The notes under the pieces are model-generated. The model was not told the origin of the DNA and made no database searches. It saw nothing but the letters and a program-made list of their open reading frames with translations. Below are positions 40,417 to 42,311 of a stretch of DNA of 42,311 nt, piece by piece (the stretch's first letter is position 1; every line of letters starts with the position of its first letter). This DNA is from a virus: the IMG/VR virus record IMGVR_UViG_3300048831_000066, positions 1 to 42,311 of that record; one strand, given 5' to 3'. Position numbers and translations under genes: made by a program.

Positions 40417-40791
40417 ATGAATCTCGACCAGTACATGGCGCAGCGCGGTTACGAACATCTCGTCGATGACTTTTTCATTGACGGTGTGCGGCAACCTGTT
40501 TTGCCTGACGAGGCCGTGCTGCTACCGCTCAGTAATTTACGGGCGGACACCAGCGCGACGACCGTCTATGACCTCGCACGAACCGACTACGGTGCCTTCG
40601 AAGGTCCGGTAGAGCTTTACGTTTGGCGCCAGACCGACGGTTCCGAGCTCGAGTACGTTACGGTTGCCGGCCAGGCCTTCGCACGTCAGCGGTTGTCGGC
40701 AACAGAGGCTCGCAACAGAGTGCGAATGTTATTTGCAATCGCTGGAGCACTCGGCGCACTTGGCGCGGGAGTTTACCTGAGCAAGAGGTGA
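40417..40791 (+). CDS. Virion-like protein with C-terminal membrane anchor
   Basis: A 124-aa protein with a soluble domain that is beta-rich (PVELYVWRQTDGSELEYVTV) and a C-terminal helix at 103-121 ending in YLSKR. Unknown family; the same topology as the other C-anchored proteins of the module. Confidence 0.52.
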   Translation: MNLDQYMAQRGYEHLVDDFFIDGVRQPVLPDEAVLLPLSNLRADTSATTVYDLARTDYGAFEGPVELYVWRQTDGSELEYVTVAGQAFARQRLSATEARNRVRMLFAIAGALGALGAGVYLSKR

Positions 40792-40794
40792 GGC

Positions 40795-41469
40795 ATGAGT
40801 GAGCGCACAGAGAAGCTTGCGTGGGGTGCGGTCCTGCTGAGCATCATCGGGGCCGGCATCTTCGGATGGTGGCGCCAGAAGAAGGCGAGCATCGGCGGTT
40901 ACGACGACGTCAAGGACATCAAGCCGATGGTCATTCATGCGCCAAGTTACACCTATCCGACCGGTCCCGCTCTGAGCGCGGAAGAGAAGCCGAAGACTCG
41001 GAAACGCCCGGTGAAGCGCAAATGTGATCCGGTTGAGATTGTGCAAGAGTCGAAGAGCAACACACAGATCCTCGCGTGCCGAGGTGAACCTCTCGGACGA
41101 GTGCAGAGCGCTCGAGACGCCTATGATTTCGTTCGCGGCCAATCGCAGCTTTTGCAAGAAGAGATGATCGTGTTGGCCATGAACTCGAGGAATGATATCA
41201 TGGCGACCTCGCTGGTCCATCGAGGAGCTGTGAACGAGGTCCATGTGAATCCCATGGACGTGTTCCGTACCCCGGTTATCTACGGGGCGCCGCGAATGAT
41301 TCTGGTCCACAACCATCCTTCGGGCGCTCCCGCGCCGAGCCCGAGTGATGTGGCGATGACTCGGAAGATGAAAGGCCTTGGGGATGAAATGGGGATAGCC
41401 CTGCTGGACCATATCATCGTGGGCAAGGATGACTTCGCGAGCCTTCGAGACATGGGGATTTTGCAGTGA
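40795..41469 (+). CDS. Membrane-anchored RadC-like JAB/MPN metalloprotease-fold protein
   Basis: A 224-aa protein with a membrane helix at about 9-26, a basic linker (KTRKRPVKRKC) and a RadC/JAB domain from about 105. The JAMM zinc motif is visible: Glu122 or Glu123 in LQEEMIVL, His172 and His174 in HNHPSG, and Asp185 in PSPSD. RadC domains are usually soluble; anchoring one to a membrane in a virion module is unusual. It may cleave isopeptide or peptide bonds, or modify wall peptide links; the substrate is unknown. Confidence 0.78.
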   Translation: MSERTEKLAWGAVLLSIIGAGIFGWWRQKKASIGGYDDVKDIKPMVIHAPSYTYPTGPALSAEEKPKTRKRPVKRKCDPVEIVQESKSNTQILACRGEPLGRVQSARDAYDFVRGQSQLLQEEMIVLAMNSRNDIMATSLVHRGAVNEVHVNPMDVFRTPVIYGAPRMILVHNHPSGAPAPSPSDVAMTRKMKGLGDEMGIALLDHIIVGKDDFASLRDMGILQ

Positions 41470-41483
41470 GAGAGGAATTAATA

Positions 41484-41495
41484 GGCATATATGCC
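41484..41495. promoter_or_regulatory. Perfect 12-base palindrome in a gene gap
   Basis: GGCATATATGCC lies between the RadC-like gene and the next, immediately followed by a second small inverted repeat (TGCCC/GGGCG). Possible operator or processing hairpin. Confidence 0.3.
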
Positions 41496-41530
41496 CCCTA
41501 TGGGCGTAAGCATACCTCGGAGGTTTGACC

Positions 41531-41881
41531 GTGTCAAGCAAAAAATCAACGTGTTCTTGGGACATGATCTCGGTGAGCAAAAACGTCGCCCAAGGCAAGT
41601 GGGAGATGGACCCAGACGGCAAGGGCCAAAACTACTGCGAGCTTCACTGGGACCGTGCGGACGAAGGCGGCGAGATTTGGTGGGTCTGCTTTGCGGGCAA
41701 GTCTCACAAAAAAGGGACTCATCAAGCGTCGGTTCCAGCGGCGAAGAAGGCAGCTTGCAAGTGGTTTACTAAGGCGAAAGCAGTTCACGCCCTCAAGGAT
41801 AACCTCCCTGTAGGTTTGATGCTTCTTGTTCCTGCTGTGGCCGTCGTTGGCTATGGCGTATATAAGTCCACGAAAGCGTAA
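41531..41881 (+). CDS. Virion-like protein with C-terminal membrane helix
   Basis: A 116-aa protein: an N-terminal domain with Cys and aromatic residues (YCELHWDRADEGGEIWWVCF), a Lys/Ala-rich helix, and a membrane helix at 94-112. GGAGG precedes the GTG at 41531; an in-frame TTG at 41525 is less likely. Unrecognised. Confidence 0.5.
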   Translation: MSSKKSTCSWDMISVSKNVAQGKWEMDPDGKGQNYCELHWDRADEGGEIWWVCFAGKSHKKGTHQASVPAAKKAACKWFTKAKAVHALKDNLPVGLMLLVPAVAVVGYGVYKSTKA

Positions 41882-41883
41882 AG

Positions 41884-42126
41884 ATGATCTTGACGGTGAA
41901 CAGAGAGCCCGGTAGACTGTCCCACGGGAAGGGTGTTGGTAGGAGCATCCGATTGGATGATGACCTCTCAACTCCCTGCTCTTCTATGGTAGAGTCGCTC
42001 TCCTCGTCTCTCCTATCCGCCAAGTATCCGAAAAGTTTGGGCAATTTCGCCCGCAAGGGACTCGGGAAGGGTTTATCCTCACGAGCCCACAACGGCCCAC
42101 TGGGCAATGAGGTTCATCATGGCTAA
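41884..42126 (+). CDS. Possible small protein
   Basis: An 80-aa frame rich in Ser, Leu, Gly and Lys with no recognised feature and only a weak ribosome site. It fills the gap between two better-supported genes and overlaps the next start by eight bases. It may be real or the stretch may be regulatory. Confidence 0.35.
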   Translation: MILTVNREPGRLSHGKGVGRSIRLDDDLSTPCSSMVESLSSSLLSAKYPKSLGNFARKGLGKGLSSRAHNGPLGNEVHHG

Positions 42127-42241
42127 GCGTCGTCGCGCTCGCAAGTCCGGTTCCTGCAAGATCATCTCCCTCAAGGGTGGCCGTGGTCGCCGCTGCATGT
42201 GCAAGGGCAAGTTTCGGAAGATGGCTTCCTGCAAGCGTTAG
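42119..42241 (+). CDS. Tiny highly basic Cys-containing protein
   Basis: A 40-aa frame with GAGG before the ATG. Over 40% Lys/Arg with five Cys or His-like positions (SCKIISLKGGRGRRCMCKG). It resembles nucleoprotein/protamine-like core proteins, and its RRCMCKGKF part recalls the GPRCKCTRGQGK of the AT-hook protein. Likely nucleic-acid-binding; function inferred. Confidence 0.55.
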   Translation: MAKRRRARKSGSCKIISLKGGRGRRCMCKGKFRKMASCKR

Positions 42242-42255
42242 GATCGAGAAGTTCG

Positions 42256-42311
42256 ATGGACCGGAAGCGCTCGCTGCTTGAGGCGTACCTACAAGGAACG
42301 GCAGACCTCGT
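42256..42311 (+). CDS. Partial gene at window end
   Basis: An open frame from ATG at 42256 (MDRKRSLLEAYLQGTADL) running off the window, with GAGAAG upstream. Too short to identify. Confidence 0.35.
   Translation, partial: MDRKRSLLEAYLQGTADL

Overview
The window reads as part of a double-stranded DNA virus of bacteria. Genes are tightly packed and often joined by 1-4 base ATGA/TAATG/GTGA overlaps. Shine-Dalgarno sequences and sigma70-like promoters are visible. A replication and nucleotide-metabolism module sits next to a long run of virion-like genes, and there are no rRNA or cellular housekeeping genes. The host cannot be named from the sequence. Base composition is strongly mosaic: the ATP-grasp genes, the exonuclease/deaminase pair, the 17.1-19.0 kb region and the 36.2-38.85 kb spike genes are AT-rich, and most of the rest is GC-rich.

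Left arm (about 17.0 kb down to 53, minus strand). One long leftward gene series starts at a promoter near 17,040. In transcription order it encodes an SNF2-like helicase, a small unknown protein, a Gp157-like protein, a membrane protein, a T4 endonuclease V-like protein, an unknown protein, a Cas4/RecB-type Fe-S nuclease, a Sak4-like RecA-fold ATPase, a dCMP deaminase, a DnaQ-like exonuclease and a putative ssDNA-binding protein. A highly structured non-coding stretch follows (9.74-10.09 kb), with hairpins, an extended pseudoknot and a tRNA/tmRNA-like domain. It lies directly upstream of a uracil-DNA glycosylase-DNA polymerase A fusion. Next come a ribbon-helix-helix protein and a four-knuckle zinc protein, then a translationally coupled metabolic cassette: four ATP-grasp ligase-like paralogues, a fold-type II PLP enzyme and an APS-reductase-type CysH. 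The arm ends with small membrane/coiled-coil proteins and an HD phosphohydrolase.

Middle (17.07-19.1 kb). A lone rightward DUF3987-like protein with a C-terminal winged helix is followed by about 750 bases of AT-rich non-coding DNA. This contains a 27-base homopyrimidine run and three tandem hairpin repeats. It is where transcription polarity changes and is a candidate origin or switch region.

Right arm (19.1-42.3 kb, plus strand). This is a virion module: a coiled-coil 599-aa protein, a transglutaminase-fold protein, many small proteins each with one terminal membrane segment and a basic tail, a putative capsid gene interrupted by a 392-base group I intron, three tandem paralogous beta-rich capsid-like proteins, peptidoglycan-binding and LysM-like membrane-anchored proteins, a set of duplicated spike/lectin-like proteins, and a membrane-anchored RadC/JAB metalloprotease-like protein. 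I recognise no terminase, portal, tape-measure, tail-tube or packaging ATPase in this window. With the many membrane-anchored proteins and the repeated capsid-like folds, this suggests (inference) a non-tailed, possibly membrane-containing virus with an unusually large replication gene set.
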